Source: Dermatemys mawii
Taxonomy: Eukaryota > Chordata > Testudines > Dermatemydidae
DNA length: 64,000 bases
Direction: 5' to 3'
NCBI GenBank assembly: GCA_007922305.1
Contig: ML677334.1
Coordinates: 20,599,626-20,663,625 of the forward strand
Shown: in pieces, positions 1-11,649 of the stretch
How positions within the stretch are numbered: the stretch's first letter is position 1
Layout: each line of letters starts with the position of its first letter
Translations under genes and position numbers: made by a program
The notes under the pieces: generated by a model
Databases searched by the model: none
Seen by the model: only the letters and a program-made list of their open reading frames with translations
What the model was told of the DNA's origin: nothing

Positions 1-1180
1 CACCACATCTGGGCATGGGGGGTGCGTTAGAGTTGAGGAAATGCACTTACTGGGGGATAGGGAGGGTTGGAGTAAACAGCCATGCAGGACATAAAAAGTA
101 CAGTAAACGTGGAAAGCTCCCTGAACATCCGAAGGTCCTTCCTCTGGCTGCTTCTGCCCCTACTGGTTGGCTTCTCTCCCCAGTTTCCCTTCCTAAAGCT
201 ACCTGGTGATGGAGGGAAGGGACCATCTGGGTCCTAGTGCCCTAAGTGCGGCATTGTCCCTTGCACAGTTCTGGATCCAGTGGGGTGGTGGAGGAGAGGG
301 GTGTCTCCAGCTATGGTGATCCTGTTTTACTTCTTCTCCACAATGCAGCAGGTTCCCACTTTGGTTGCTTCTGCTCCCACTGGCTGAAGTATGCATGTAT
401 GTGGTGTGAGTCATAAATCTCATGAAGACCAACAGCACAGGAATTAGTAGTTTTTACAAACTAAATTAAGTCACTAATAGAAACGTTTCTAACATCTCAT
501 GGGGAAGAGTAAATTCCATGTTAAGCAGCAGTAGAGATTTCTTGATGTATTTTGAAGTGCTCCTCTTTTAAAAATCAGAAAAGAGAACATTCAAAGAACA
601 TAGTTTCCAAATAAGAACAATCAAAGAAAATAGATTCCAAATAATAAAATATTATGAAAGAAACCCATCATCACCAGAAAACATTTTGTTCTTTTCCCTA
701 TTCATGTGCCATGAGCCCCAGAATGGCACTATATGTACTGTACTTAAATGCTCTTTTTTTCTTCATTGACTTAGTGTCTTTTATGTGTTGAGTGAATGAA
801 GATCCTTGCAAATTACAAATAAATAAAAAGCAAGCTGACTCCCAGCTGTCAGGTTTCCCATTACCTCACCTGGTTATAGTCAAAATATTTATATGAAGCA
901 ACCTATGTGTATCTCGGGGTATAAATGGGACGACATACAGACCCATAAATATTCTGCCTCACATTTATAAAGTTAAACTAATCACCACATCTAGGGTGAG
1001 CAAGAAATTCCCCTTCCTCCCCCACCATGCTGGCACTGTTCACCTTCTTCTGGAGTACTGAACAGAAGTCCTCTGTCTCTGGAGTCCTTTAGGCTCAGGT
1101 AGTTTATATCATGACAGATTACAGGGGGTGAGCACTGGTAGGTGTCAGTCCTCTTCCTCTTCTATTGCCCATATGTATAT
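1..1180. other. Unassigned non-coding sequence
   Basis: No open frame here has recognisable protein similarity, and no terminal repeats, SINE promoter boxes or tandem arrays were seen. Base composition is ordinary AT-rich vertebrate intergenic or intronic DNA. Confidence 0.5.
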
Positions 1181-1455
1181 GTTCATAGAAATTAAAGATG
1201 GAGAAAGTTTATCAGATCAAATCTAACCCTTCTCCTGTGGGCCAATGTAAGATTGTTCCCTGCAATAAATGGTTCTGATTTTTAGTGTCACAAAGAATAA
1301 GGCTTTCCTTGATCACCTTGGGAAAGCTCTTCTGAAGATGAGCAGATGTCAGTGTCTGGAATCTTGTTTCTGATGTTTACCCTAATTTTCTGACTTTACT
1401 CCCAATTGTATTCAGTTGTGTAGCATCATTTATAGTAAGAAATCCTCCCCATCAT
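1181..1455 (-). mobile_element. CR1 LINE 3'-end fragment, decayed
   Basis: Read on the minus strand this resembles the end of a CR1 LINE. The stretch beginning TTCATAGAAATTAAAGATGG is a worn form of the tail seen antisense at 55.6 kb, followed by the usual region around TGTAAGATTGTTCCCTGCA. The similarity is recognised by eye and diverged. No coding potential remains. The edges are approximate. Confidence 0.42.
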
Positions 1456-2361
1456 CTCCTTCCACACAAACCTCAAAACTTGCACAGCATTTGGGGAGCT
1501 GCATCCGCACTGCATTCAACCTCTCTTCAGTTTGAGGCTGGCTGAGATGTGGCCAGCCATAGCCGCATAAGCCAAGGATATGATGCTAAACTTGTCATGT
1601 GGCTCAATGGTCAGATGCACCAATGGTCTCTCTCTTCACCTCATTTCAGCCACCATCTCCTGCACTGATAGCAAGTTTGGCTCTGTAGCTTTTGCTGGTG
1701 TTAGCTCCTGGGTGACTGCATTCTGTGAACATATTGATAGGGTCATACAGAGCTTAGATGGAGAATTAATGCTATTAGCTTGCTGTGTGCTTCGTACTGG
1801 ATATATCACACTGAAGCAGCAATACTTCAGCTTCTCTTTCTGCCCAACTTCCCATGCTCTGCTTGGTCTTCAATGCAGGAGCTCAGCTCTAGTTTTGCAG
1901 AGTTAATAAAGTGGCTGTGTAGTGGTGAGCTACCACTTAGCTGCATTTCCCTTTTGCTTTCACTCTCTGCCCCTCTTCCACAGGATTTCCATGATCTGTC
2001 TCTGTTTCATGAACAGTAGGGAATATTTGTGTCACACGGTGTTTCAGAGTGGCCTGATGTCCACTTTTTATATGACTTATTAAATGAAGTATTTTATGCA
2101 ATACCCCCATTCCTTGAATTAAATATCAGTTTAATGTGATCTTGATGGATTTTTAACCAATTCTTTTAGCTCTCACAATTGTAGGTCAAATTTTAGGTCC
2201 TTGTAAGATGTTACCCAGACAAACTTCTATTGCAGTTTGTGGGTGCCTTCCAAAGATAGGAGCATAAGCTTTTGCCTATGGAAGGAATGTAGTCTGCAAA
2301 TTACTGAACTGTTGCTGTATGGATTGTCCTGTGTATGATAACATCTGCCAGAAAAGACAGT
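1456..2361. other. Unassigned non-coding sequence
   Basis: Open frames here are short, lack similarity to known domains and overlap each other in different frames, as expected by chance. No repeat structure was recognised. Confidence 0.45.
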
Positions 2362-2450
2362 ATTTATGGTAGTGCCCAAGGCCCCTGTCGGGTTTGGGTC
2401 CCATTGTGCTGCATGCTATACAAATACAAACAAGAGATTATGCTTCCTCA
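2362..2450 (+). repeat. Ancient L2/MIR-age repeat fragment
   Basis: The string from TATTTATGGTAGTGCCCAAG through CCCATTGTGCTGCATGCTAT matches the pattern of an old amniote repeat that recurs in this window near 21.0, 47.9 and 59.8 kb (GTGCTAGGCACTGTA-type core). The fragment is non-coding and heavily mutated, and I cannot give its formal family name. Confidence 0.4.
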
Positions 2451-2949
2451 GAGCCAGGCTTGCTGATATCTCTCTTCATTTACTGAAAAGAGAGAACAGG
2501 AATGTCTATAACTGCCTCTCTGTGTCGCCCACATGTTCATCTCAGAATACTGAAATGTGCATCTTTGCATTTCTAGAGTGAAAGGGCTGTTTTTAACCTG
2601 GGTTTGCCTAGAAAGATATCAATCTTTTAATAAGAAGCCTTGAAGCATAGTTACAATGACATCAAATAATTGATCTTCACAAGATATTGACACCTGGCCG
2701 TATACATGAGGGTGGTAGACTGGGGCATCTCTATAATGAATGATGCATGCATTTTTTTGGGAAAAGTTTATATATATATGGAGAGAAACTGCAACTTTTT
2801 GCCCTTTTTTAAAACAGCATTTCTAAGTCTCACACCAAACCACAAATATTACTGATTTCAGATCAAGCCTTATTCTTAAAAGTGTATTTTCCTTCCCATA
2901 TTCAATTTTTTAATTGATCTACATATTGTAAAACAGTGGGTCATGGAGA

Positions 2950-3295
2950 GATGGAAGAAAAGGGCATACAGGTAGTAGAAAATAATATCCTGAGGAGAAT
3001 GGCAGGCAAACAGAAGGTAGACAAAGTGACGCTGGAAGAAATTAGAGGGAAGATAGGCTGGAGAGTGCGCGTTTGAGGTGTGCCGGCCGTATGATCAAAA
3101 TGGGAGAAGAATGACCAGCAAAGAAAGCATGGGGGAAAGAGGACAGTAAGAAAAGATGTGGTAGATGGAGGACATGATGGAAAGACTGTCAAGAGAAGTC
3201 TGAAGAGAAAACAACTGAAACTCCAAGACCTATGAACCCATGTCATGGACTGGAAGAGATGGTGAAGAATTGTGGGCACTTTCCACCCTTGTAAT
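2950..3295 (+). mobile_element. LINE ORF2 C-terminal remnant, decayed
   Basis: Conceptual translation gives an ILRRMAGKQKVDKV segment followed, in a shifting frame, by basic sequence and then RWMED/KRSL-like residues. This order resembles the C-terminal, post-reverse-transcriptase region of endonuclease-type LINEs (LRR-x-AG, then a basic GKRPRGRP-like stretch, then a W-rich end). Stops and frameshifts are frequent, so it is not a gene. The stretch is purine-rich, which produces a long but meaningless open frame on the other strand. Assignment is by motif order only and could be coincidental. Confidence 0.33.
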
Positions 3296-3299
3296 CAGG

Positions 3300-4691
3300 A
3301 AAAGGAGTTGAGAAATGAAATGCTATTGTAAAGTGGGTTGCTGGTAGTTTAAAATTGTCTTCCTGCTCAAGTATTGGTTTGGATATGATGATAAAACATG
3401 CTTAAAAAAAATTTGGACTTCTGAAATCATTCAGTTCTTCGCCAGTCTTCACTAATGCATGGTTGAAAATTCTAGGAGTCTGACAACTCTGAGTTTGTCA
3501 TCAGTAACAGGCTAAGCTTTGAATTTGCTACTAATAGGCATTAGCAGTTGCACTGAAATGAGATCACAAGGCTAGTCCATGGGACGATTTTCCACTGCAA
3601 AAATTCTGCCAATGCAAACATAAGGAACAGTATTAAAGAAGTAAAAGTTTACTTTATGACCTGGCTCTTGTGATCAGCATAGCTTTGCAAAGCATATTTG
3701 ATATTTTTCCTTAACCATGTACAAAAAATGTATCCTGCAATGGAAAAAGCTCCTAATGAAAATGATGGAAGGCCCATCTTTAAAATTATTAAAATACCAG
3801 AAAATATATTGTGGGGAACCATTCTGTGAGGGAGGAAAATAGATCAGATGGCATAAGAGGATTTTCCTATTTCTCTAACTCATTTGCACCTTGAAAATTT
3901 CTTTGAAACTTTTTCCCCACCAGCTAAACGGTCAGGAGGGAAACAAGCAACATACAGAAGCAGATTAAGGTGAGATCAATGCAATGCATTCTGCATGGTT
4001 TCATGGGCCCAACAGAGCAATAAGTAAGAGGCAGAATTAGTGGAAGCAGTAAAATATACAGCTGACCACTGCAATTTAACCGCCTGCTGATAAGAGTCTG
4101 TATGGGGCTGTTGGAGGTGGGGGAAAGAGATTGTTCCAGACTAGTGGACACAGCCATATGGACTAGAAGACTTCTGGTAATAAGAATCATCCTGGGAGGA
4201 AACAAGACTAGCTGATTGCCAGTAAATGAACACTTCTGTGCAAATGCCACATGCATTATGTCCTTCCTGTCAGGTATTTCTATAAAACAAGGACACACCC
4301 TGTTTTTGCTTTGCATGCCAGCTGGAAATTATCTCTCTCCGCCAATAGAAAGGATGCCTAAAAATGTACCATGCATCTGGAGAACTTGGTGATGAGTTCC
4401 TGGATTCCGAGCAAAGAAAGCTGAGATGAAGCAATAGGAAAGTGAGGATCCACTTGTGTCAACACAAAGAAATAGAAGCTGATTAACATATGTCATGAAA
4501 ATGTGTGGCAAAACTTATAGAGAGGCTGACTACTGCTAAGGTCATCACTTCTCTAGCCTGGTTCCCCACTCTGCACAAACCTTAAATGGAAGGAAACGAG
4601 TGACTTTTTGACGATGGATGTATTTAATAGGCCAATCAATTTGGATAACAAGAGGCAGATCTCTTAAACCATCTTCACTTAAAGCTTGAAC
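3300..4691. other. Unassigned non-coding sequence
   Basis: Unique-looking AT-rich DNA between the LINE remnant and the Harbinger element. The longest open frames have no recognisable domain. No terminal repeats or tandem arrays were seen. Confidence 0.45.
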
Positions 4692-4694
4692 TAA

Positions 4695-4724
4695 GGGCTT
4701 GGCTACGCTTTCAGATGTAGAGCG
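4695..4724 (+). repeat. Left terminal inverted repeat of Harbinger element
   Basis: Begins GGGCTTGGCTACGCTTTCAG directly after the TAA at 4692-4694. It pairs with the right end at 7331-7359, with a few mismatches and a small length difference. These ends are where transposase acts in this superfamily. Confidence 0.88.
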
Positions 4725-5055
4725 CTTTGGGTTAAACCAGCCTTCTTAGAGCGTAGTAAGGAAAGTGCTGCAGTGCTGTCCACACTGACAGCTGCAAGTG
4801 CACTGGTGTGGCCACATTTGTAGTACTTGAAGCGGCAATGGGAGCAGTGAATTATGGGCAGCTGTCCCACAGGGCACCTCTTCCCATTCTGGTGCTGTGG
4901 CTTGTGGGAAGGGCTGTGGGGCATTCTGGATCCTGTCCCAATGCCCTGTGATGCATCACTTTGCATCTCAGCAATCCCTGTGCTTCTGTCCACGTTTGGT
5001 GCCATCTTTCAATGTTTTTTGCAGTGCGCTTTGTCTTCCCTTTCGGTCTGCAGGA

Positions 5056-6257
5056 ATGGAGTCTGAACTACCAAGGAGCATGCTGACGAGTCTCGCCAGC
5101 ACGTCATGTTTGGCAGTCGAGCTACTCCTTAAGATCCAAATTGACACTGAGGAGTCTGATGGTGATTTCAACTTCAGTAACACATAAGATATTACATGCT
5201 CACCACCGTAGAACTCCACTTTTGGGCTCAGGAAACAAGCACTGAGTGGTGGGATCACATCATCATGCAAGTCTGGGACGAAGAGCAGTGGCTGCAGAAC
5301 TTTCGGATAGAAAAGCCACTTTCATGGGACTGTGTGAGGAGCTCTCCCCCACCCTGTGGCACAATGACACGAGATCGAGAGCTGCCCTGCCTGTGGAGAA
5401 GTGGGTGGCTATTGCAATCTGGAAGCTGGCAACTCCAGACAGCTACTGATCAGTAGCTAACCAGTTTGGAGTGGGAAAGTCGACTGTTGGAATCACGTCG
5501 ATGCAAGTTTGCAGGGCCATTAATCGCATCCTGCTTAGAAGAACCGTGACTCTAGGTAACGTGCAAGACATTGTGGCTGGTTTTGCACAAATGGGTTTCC
5601 CTAACTGTGGAGGGGCGATAGATGGGCCTCATATTACAGTTCTGGCACCAGACCACCTAGCCTCTGAGTACATTAATCAGAAGGGATATTTCTCTGTGGT
5701 TCTCCAGATGCTTGTGGATCATCATGGGTGTTTTATTGACATTAACGCAGGCTGGCCCAGAAAGGTGCATGACGCACGTGTCTTTCAGAACACTGGCCTG
5801 TTCAGGAAGCTGCAAACTGGTACTTTTTTCCAAGACCAGAAGATCACCGTAGGGGAAGTCGAAATGCCCATTGTGATCCTTGGAGGCCCTGCTTACCCTT
5901 TATGAACCCTACAAAGGGAGCCTTGACAGCAGCAAGGAGCGGTTCAACTACAGGCTGAGCCAGTGCAGAATGACTGTGGAGTGTGCTTTTGGCCATTTAA
6001 AGGGCTGCTGAAGATCTCTGTATGGGAAGCTGGAGTTGGCTGATGACAGCATCCCTGCTGTTATATCCACGTACTGTACCCTCCATAATATTTGTGAAGG
6101 GAAGGGTGAAAGTTTCACACAGGCATGGGCCTCGGAGGTTCAACACCTGGAGGCTGAACTTGAACAGCCAGAGAGCAGGGCTCTTAGAGGGGCTCAGCTC
6201 GGGGCTGCAAGGATTAGAGATGCCTTGAGGGAGCAATTTGAGGCTAAAAGCCACTAG
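5056..6257 (+). pseudogene. Harbinger DDE transposase pseudogene
   Basis: Recognised as a PIF/Harbinger transposase (DDE_Tnp_4-type nuclease). The start is taken at the ATG of MESELPRSMLTSLAS. The reading moves from that frame (stop near 5187) to segments containing MLTTVELHFWAQETSTEWWD and then ATFMGLCEELSP, with a frameshift near 5310 and a stop at 5447-5449. The main open block, from the MGKSTVG helix-turn-helix segment, runs 5471-5905. Catalytic positions are visible: first Asp in GGAIDGPH (codon near 5621), second Asp in GWPRKVHDARVF (codon near 5771), and Glu in MTVECAFG (codon near 5979). After PAYPL there is a stop and an apparent short deletion where the family has more residues, then the frame resumes to REQFEAKSH. 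All three catalytic residues survive but the frame does not, so it is a pseudogene. Confidence 0.9.
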
Positions 6258-6368
6258 TAATGTCCGTTGCCCTGCATGGTAGTGAAGTGCAGTGGTTTGA
6301 ATGTTAGTAGGTATCTGTGTTTGCTACACTGACTTGCTGTACCTGTTGCTTTCTTGGTATCTTTTACT

Positions 6369-7014
6369 TTATGCACTAATAAAGTATGTTTTCAAAGCCC
6401 AAAATCCATTTATTGAAAAAATACACAACTCCTTGGGATACAGAAAGGGCAAGGAGGTCGGGTGAGGAACGGTACACTCCCCAAGCACCAGGCACTGCGA
6501 CTGGCTGCCTTCCTCCTGTCTCAAGAAGAGTTCCTGGCTGCATGCCTTGAGGTATTCCAGGGTGTCTTCCTCTGCCTCAGTACCCTTGCTCCTGCTTTCC
6601 TCCTCCTCTCGCTTTGTTGGACTGGCCTCTGAAGTGTCCATGGTAGTCCTCGGAGTGGAGGTGGAGTCACCGCCAAGTATCACGTCCAGCTCTTTGTAGA
6701 ATCAGCAGGTCACGGGGGCAGCTCCGGAGCGGCCATTTGCCTTGCGGGCTTTTTGGTAGGCATTCCGCAGCTCCTTCACTTTAACCCTGCACTTTGTCTC
6801 AGTCATGGCCCCTTTCTATCATGTCCCTTGATATCTTCTTGAATGGATCATAATTCCTACAGCTGGACCACAGCTGGGATTGGACAGCCTCCTCCTCCCA
6901 AACATTATTGAGATCCAGCACCTTGCCATTACTCCATATTGGGGATCGCCTGGCACATGGAGGTATGGTCATCTGGAAAGATGCGTTAAAAGCACTCCAT
7001 GCCTGGCTGAGCAA
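6369..7014 (-). pseudogene. Harbinger Myb/SANT-like accessory protein pseudogene
   Basis: On the minus strand a Myb/SANT-like (trihelix-type) domain begins near ARRSPIWSNGKVLDLNNVW, with the spaced tryptophans of the fold, and continues through KISRDMIERGHD. A frameshift near 6.8 kb follows, then KVKELRNAYQKARKANGRSG in another frame, a stop before FYKEL, and an acidic Ser/Glu-rich tail (TSEASPTKREEEE). In known Harbinger elements the Myb-like partner binds the transposon ends and helps bring the transposase to the nucleus. That role is inferred from the family. Location opposite the transposase within the same inverted repeats supports the call. In reptile assemblies such proteins are often labelled zinc finger/SCAN- or MSANTD-like; this copy is not a functional gene. 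Confidence 0.85.
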
Positions 7015-7330
7015 ACAGGAATGGAATTTTCAAAATTCCCAGGGAATTTAAAGGGTGGGTCTGATGGTTGGTCATCTGAGGCCAGGGCAGTAGAGTTCAA
7101 ACTGATGACCAGAGTGTCTAGATGAGGCATTGTGGGATACTTCTGGAGACCGATCAGCGCACATTAGATGTCCACACTGGTGTTGTGGAGATCCAGCAGG
7201 GGCGCATCAAACGTTATCCCTTTCGCCGAGGTGGATTACCAAGAGTGCTCTAGCCGCGGAGTCAGAGGGCTCTATGTGCCTTGCCTGTGTGGACAGGGAG
7301 TGAGGTAGAGCGCTCTGGATGGCTTTATTG

Positions 7331-7359
7331 CACTCTAATTTGCAAGTGTAGCGGAGCCC
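7331..7359 (-). repeat. Right terminal inverted repeat of Harbinger element
   Basis: Ends ...GCAAGTGTAGCGGAGCCC immediately before TAA (7360-7362). The reverse complement aligns with the left end at 4695. Confidence 0.87.
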
Positions 7360-7362
7360 TAA

Positions 7363-7829
7363 GCTTGCCCTGAACATTTTTCAGGTTACAAGTTGCATTA
7401 GCTTTTTCATTCCATTCTCTTTCATTGACTGTATAGCCCTATAGAAAGGCCCATACTCTAGAAGGATAGTTGTAGTGTGTCCAGCCTGACAAAGTTGTGG
7501 AAATGCCATAAATTCTCCCACCTAACTTGGTGGGACAACATGGGACAAATTTCAAAAGTGTATCTACCTTGATATAACTTGCATTCCAAAGAGAGAAGAG
7601 TAGCAAGGAAAGCAACTAATAAAAGGACCAGCCTTTACCTTAAGGTATGTGCACATTGTTAAACCTTCTCCTTCCAGCTCCCATTCATAGCTTTTGCTGT
7701 GTAAATGTACTCTGTAAATGATAGCAGTTTAACCTCCACTATATATTGCTAAATGGGTGTAAGTAGGTATAAAGGAGTATAATTTGATTTTTCTTCTTTT
7801 AAAGGGAGATTAAGGACTTCTCTGCAGGG
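7363..7829. other. Unassigned spacer
   Basis: Sequence between the Harbinger element and the next MITE-like repeat. No feature was recognised. Confidence 0.4.
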
Positions 7830-8085
7830 ACACTCAAAACCCGTCAACACTTGAAACATTACAGTGGCACAGTGCCGCTGTAGCTCTTCAGTGTAGATAC
7901 TACCTACCCAGATGGGAGGAGTTCTCCCTACCCCAAGATGCAGTAGCCATGTTGACGGAAGAATTCTTCCGTTGACCGAGCATTGTCTATGCTGGAGGGT
8001 AGGTGGTTTACCTATGTCGCTCAGGGGCATGGATTTTTCACACTCCAGAACAATGTAGCTGGGTTAAGTAACTTTTTAAATCAGG
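7830..8085 (-). mobile_element. Non-autonomous DNA element (MITE), decayed
   Basis: Contains the TCGCTCAGGGGCATGGATTT segment, which recurs in near-identical form at 11.57 kb and, in variant form, at 22.17 and 22.81 kb. The other end has CAACACTTGAAACATTACAG, resembling a MITE end. Ends are approximate and no clean duplication was found. Confidence 0.6.
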
Positions 8086-8130
8086 CCTCGGGAAAATGAA
8101 CCTGAATTAACTAAAGGTGTAGATTTAAAG

Positions 8131-8307
8131 TGAATTAGTGAAACTGAATTGACACCCTGTGTGAATGCTCTTATTCAGAATTAAAGTGGCCTTAATTCAG
8201 TTTAGCTTAGTTCAGTTCACAGGCAACATAGTGAATTACGCTAAATTGAATTAATGCCACCAAGTAAGAGCATCCACACAGGGGTTTAATGCAGTTTCAC
8301 TAATTTA
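8131..8307. repeat. Long imperfect palindrome, MITE-like
   Basis: Two arms, 8131-8173 and 8265-8307, are inverted copies of one another (GAATTAGTGAAACTGAATTG against the complement of CAGTTTCACTAATTTA). An inner pair also matches (GTGGCCTTAATTCAGTTTAGC-like against GCTAAATTGAATTAATGCCAC). The whole could form a hairpin. It lies directly beside another MITE and is probably a foldback-type MITE, but termini and target duplication were not resolved. Confidence 0.65.
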
Positions 8308-8309
8308 CT

Positions 8310-11300
8310 TGAAATGTTAATTTGGATTATTTTTTTGAGTGTCTGCATGTAGACAAACTCTAAATCAGTTTAAAGTGTTGTTAGACTCCCTTATACTTCA
8401 CCTCTGAATCTGATCTGTGAAGTTAAGTGCCTGGGCTGAAATCCTGCCCCCACTGCTTTCTGAACTTCTGGGTGCTTGTCCAAATTGAACCTACAAACAC
8501 TTTAAGGATATTAAGTTGTCCAAACAAATAACCAAACTCTAATGTATTTCAAGAATCTCTCCCACATCCTCTAGTCTCCTCTAGCAAGGAGTATATCAGT
8601 TTGTACAGTATCTAGAATGCTTATAAGAATATTGAAAAATAAAGTAGAGAAAATATTTAATGTATGTATTAGTCTCTTGTCTTGAAGAGGGAATCTGTCT
8701 CTGTTTCAAATTGCAGGCATATCATAAAATGCTGAGATTGGCATGAGCTATGCATTTTTTTCCCAGGAGAGCATAAAACCCAAGTCTCTTGTTTGCACAT
8801 AATTATTCCTGCCCTCAGGTTGCAGCATCTTATGCACACAGCTGCACTGTGAACATTTTTCCAAGTTTATTTAGTACAGAGTGCATGTACTTTACATGTC
8901 CTAGCTGGGAATGCTCCTGTTTCAGCTGACTCCCCTGCTTTGGGGTATTGTACAGCACTCAGGTGACTCAGTGAAAGGCAATCACACCAGCCTGGGGAGA
9001 CAGTGATCTTACTTAATCACATCAGAGAAAGAGAGAAGAGAGCCCAGCAGCGGACAGAGCTGGCCTCTGAGCAGAGACAGAGTCTGTCAGGAGACAGAGA
9101 ATACTACAAAGGCAATAGAGACAGGCTCTGAGGGCTGCATTTTACAAGAAAATATCAACTCATATTTAATACACAAATTTTACAGACACTTAAATTCCAG
9201 ATCTATATTCAGGCACCTGATTAAGGGGCCTGATTTTCATAAGTGCAGAGCACACAGCAGCTCTCATTCTGAATTCTGCTGGCAGGGATGGCTTCATTTC
9301 TTGAGCTTTCACTTTCCCACTAGATCATTTCTTGGGCAGAGGTGGTATAAGTGCCTGGGGGCCAAGATTCAATTAACCAGCTCCTCTGTTCTTTTCTGTG
9401 CTCTTTAAACTGCTTGAAGTCCATGCATATTATTCAATATAGATGGCAAAGTGAGCTTGTTATAAGACAAAAATGCCATCTAGGTCCAGCAATATCTCTG
9501 GGATGCTCCAGGTTTCTGGCTCTCTGTTCTAGTCAAAGAACTTGCCCGGGGTGGGGGGGTGGTTCTTCTGAGTGTATGCCTGATGTACCTCAGGTGGCAT
9601 GTGACCAGGATTCATCATTGAATTTGGGCTGCAGGTTGCATTGTGTTGCTGGTATCCCTGGTGTGGCATGGGAAAGAGCAATGGTACAGGTTCAGGCATT
9701 AGTCATTCGTTCTTGGCAGAGAAGACAGTGGGGCAAAGTTATGGTCTGTGTGATTCTGACTAAATACCTCTAACTCAATCACTTTTAGTGTAATTAAATG
9801 CCTGCAGTGGGTTACTTTTAAAAATGGATATAGACAGGCTGACATCCTGGTGTCATAGCATCATGTTTATATTTCCTGGGGGAAATATAATTTTGTTCTT
9901 CACTCTTGCCTTTGATAATATATTGCTGTTGCTCCTGTAGACCTAAGCACACCTATAGAACAGGTGATCATGTTGGGTGTTAAATCTAATGTGGGAGACT
10001 ATTAGGAGTATATGATAAGGGCAAGTGAGAGGGGAAGGAAGAGGCAAAAGATCTGCTAAAATATGACCATACCCTAGCAATACTACTGGTGAATATTGGC
10101 ACAGTGCAGTTCCATGTATTCACCTTTATTTTTATATCCAAGAATCGGACATGGAAATGACTTATTGGGTCACTCCTACTTCATCCTCCATTAAAGCAGG
10201 ATTTTTCCCTATAGCACTAGTGCTTTGCAATACACATTTTCTTGACATTGCTGTAAATAAATACTGTTTTTGAGGCCTCCTAGAGAAATGGACCAAGCAG
10301 ATGGTACTTGAATCTGGATTAGGTGTGGATTAGGTGTGGATTAGGATTTGGTGATCAATTGACCTTGTGAGACTTCTGCTATCGTAAATGGTGGCAATGT
10401 CATGAGATCAGCTGTTGTCAGAAGATATCAGGTATTTCTGCACCTTGGAAACTGAGACATAAAGATGGGTTTGAACCTGACTCACACTCTCCAGAAGTTA
10501 AAAGAGTTGGATTCAAGATTCCATTGGCCTATTTCAAGTTTTCACAAAACCTTCTGAATCTGCAAAAAACTCTTGCCCTGCCAAGTCTCAACACAGTTGT
10601 AACCAGGAGACAAAGCATTAGAATAGCCATTTCTGTACCTCTTCTTCACCCTCTCCAGCAATGTCAGTAGAACTTCTTAGGCAGAGAGCTGTGTAAAATG
10701 ATTGTCTTGAAACTTGACAAAACTCCCATTTCAGGTTTCATTACAAACCCCAGATTTGGGCTAGATTCTCTGCTCTTTGCAAACCAAGAACATTTTTATA
10801 GGGAAAGCTGGACTCCAAAGCAGGCAAAATACAATGAATTTGACTGACATTGAATATTGAAATAATTTGAACTCAAACATTGGTGGTGGAAATTTCCATT
10901 ACCCAAAGCCAATAAAAAAGCTTTGCATGAACTTCTGCAAGCTGCTGTTTTAGAGTTTTGCACAGATTTAGCAACTGAATCAGAGTGAGCCTCACAGGTG
11001 GGGCTGCTCTGTAACACCCCTATGGGGGTTAAGCGTGGTGCTGCAGGTGCTCCTTCCACTAATCCATCAGTTCTGGCCACCTGCTGGGTGCAGGGAAGCC
11101 GGTGCCCTAGATTTGGATTCAATCTTCAAACAGTCACCTGAGGATAATTAAACTTAGCATTTGGCTGTCAGCACCTCTAAACAAACAAAACTTAAAGGCA
11201 AGCCCTTAGTTACAGCTGTCGAAGAGGAGGCCATGAACTTGCTCTGGGGTTTTGGCCTAGCATTGAGGACCTCTTTCTCTGTTCCAGTCTTTACCCTGCA

Positions 11301-11390
11301 CTCTCTTGAGAAGAATCAGGCAAGCCTTTTTAACTGGTCTTCTGGCTCTCAGTTGGTTAATGTCTCCTTCTTCTCCTTCTAGGCCTCTGG
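8310..11390. other. Mostly unique non-coding sequence
   Basis: About 3 kb with no recognised gene. Around 9220-9280 there is a GGGCCTGATTTTCATAAGTG string related to the palindromic repeats seen elsewhere (for example 50.4 kb), but the second arm is lost. A purine-rich patch at 9020-9125 has no reading frame of note. A short tandem repeat at 10316-10345 is listed separately. Confidence 0.4.
10316..10345. repeat. Short tandem repeat, 11-bp unit
   Basis: The unit GGATTAGGTGT is repeated 2.7 times without mismatch. Confidence 0.9.
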
Positions 11391-11391
11391 A

Positions 11392-11643
11392 GGGCTAAGG
11401 ACGTACACTTATGGCACTGTGGTGACACTTCGGTAGCACTTAGTGAGGATGGTACCTATGCCGATTTTGAGAGCTTCCCCTGGAGGTGGTGGCTATGTCA
11501 CTGGGAGAAGCCCTCCCATTGGCGTAGCAGTGTCTGCACCAGCAGTTAGATCAGTATAACTGCATCGCTCAGGGGTATGGATTTTCCACCCCCTTGAGTG
11601 ATGCAGTTATAACAGCATAAGTTTGTAGTGTAGACTGGGGCCC
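11392..11643 (-). mobile_element. Non-autonomous DNA element (MITE)
   Basis: The right end reads TTTGTAGTGTAGACTGGGGC, giving GTCTACACTACAAA on the other strand, a MITE end familiar from turtle sequence. The left end, GGGCTAAGGACGTACACTTA, is a poor partner. Inside, the paired segments CTGCATCGCTCAGGGGTATG and CTTGAGTGATGCAGTTATA are near mirror images. The core shares CGCTCAGGGG..ATGGATTTT with the element at 7.8-8.1 kb. Confidence 0.68.
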
Positions 11644-11649
11644 AGTCTA

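Larger units (their letters stand above)
4695..7359 (+). mobile_element. PIF/Harbinger DNA transposon, full length but inactive
   Basis: A 2,665-bp element with imperfect terminal inverted repeats (left GGGCTTGGCTACGCTTTCAG, right end reading inward GGGCTCCGCTACACTTGCAA) flanked on both sides by TAA (4692-4694 and 7360-7362), the TWA duplication typical of this superfamily. It carries the two genes Harbinger elements are known for: a DDE transposase on the plus strand and a Myb/SANT-like DNA-binding protein on the minus strand, arranged convergently with 3' ends meeting near 6.3 kb. Both reading frames are broken by stops and frameshifts, so this copy cannot move by itself. Its ends share the GGGC..CTACAC character of the short MITEs elsewhere in the window, so an element like this may have supplied their transposase (inference). 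Confidence 0.93.

Noticed and set aside
2941..3279. 112-codon minus-strand open frame, Phe/Ser/Pro-rich
   Set aside because: It is the antisense of a purine-rich LINE-like remnant. Hydrophobic composition follows from the pyrimidine-rich strand.
9020..9125. Purine-rich stretch considered as an untranslated first exon
   Set aside because: No donor site in good context, no open frame of note and no promoter motif beyond composition.
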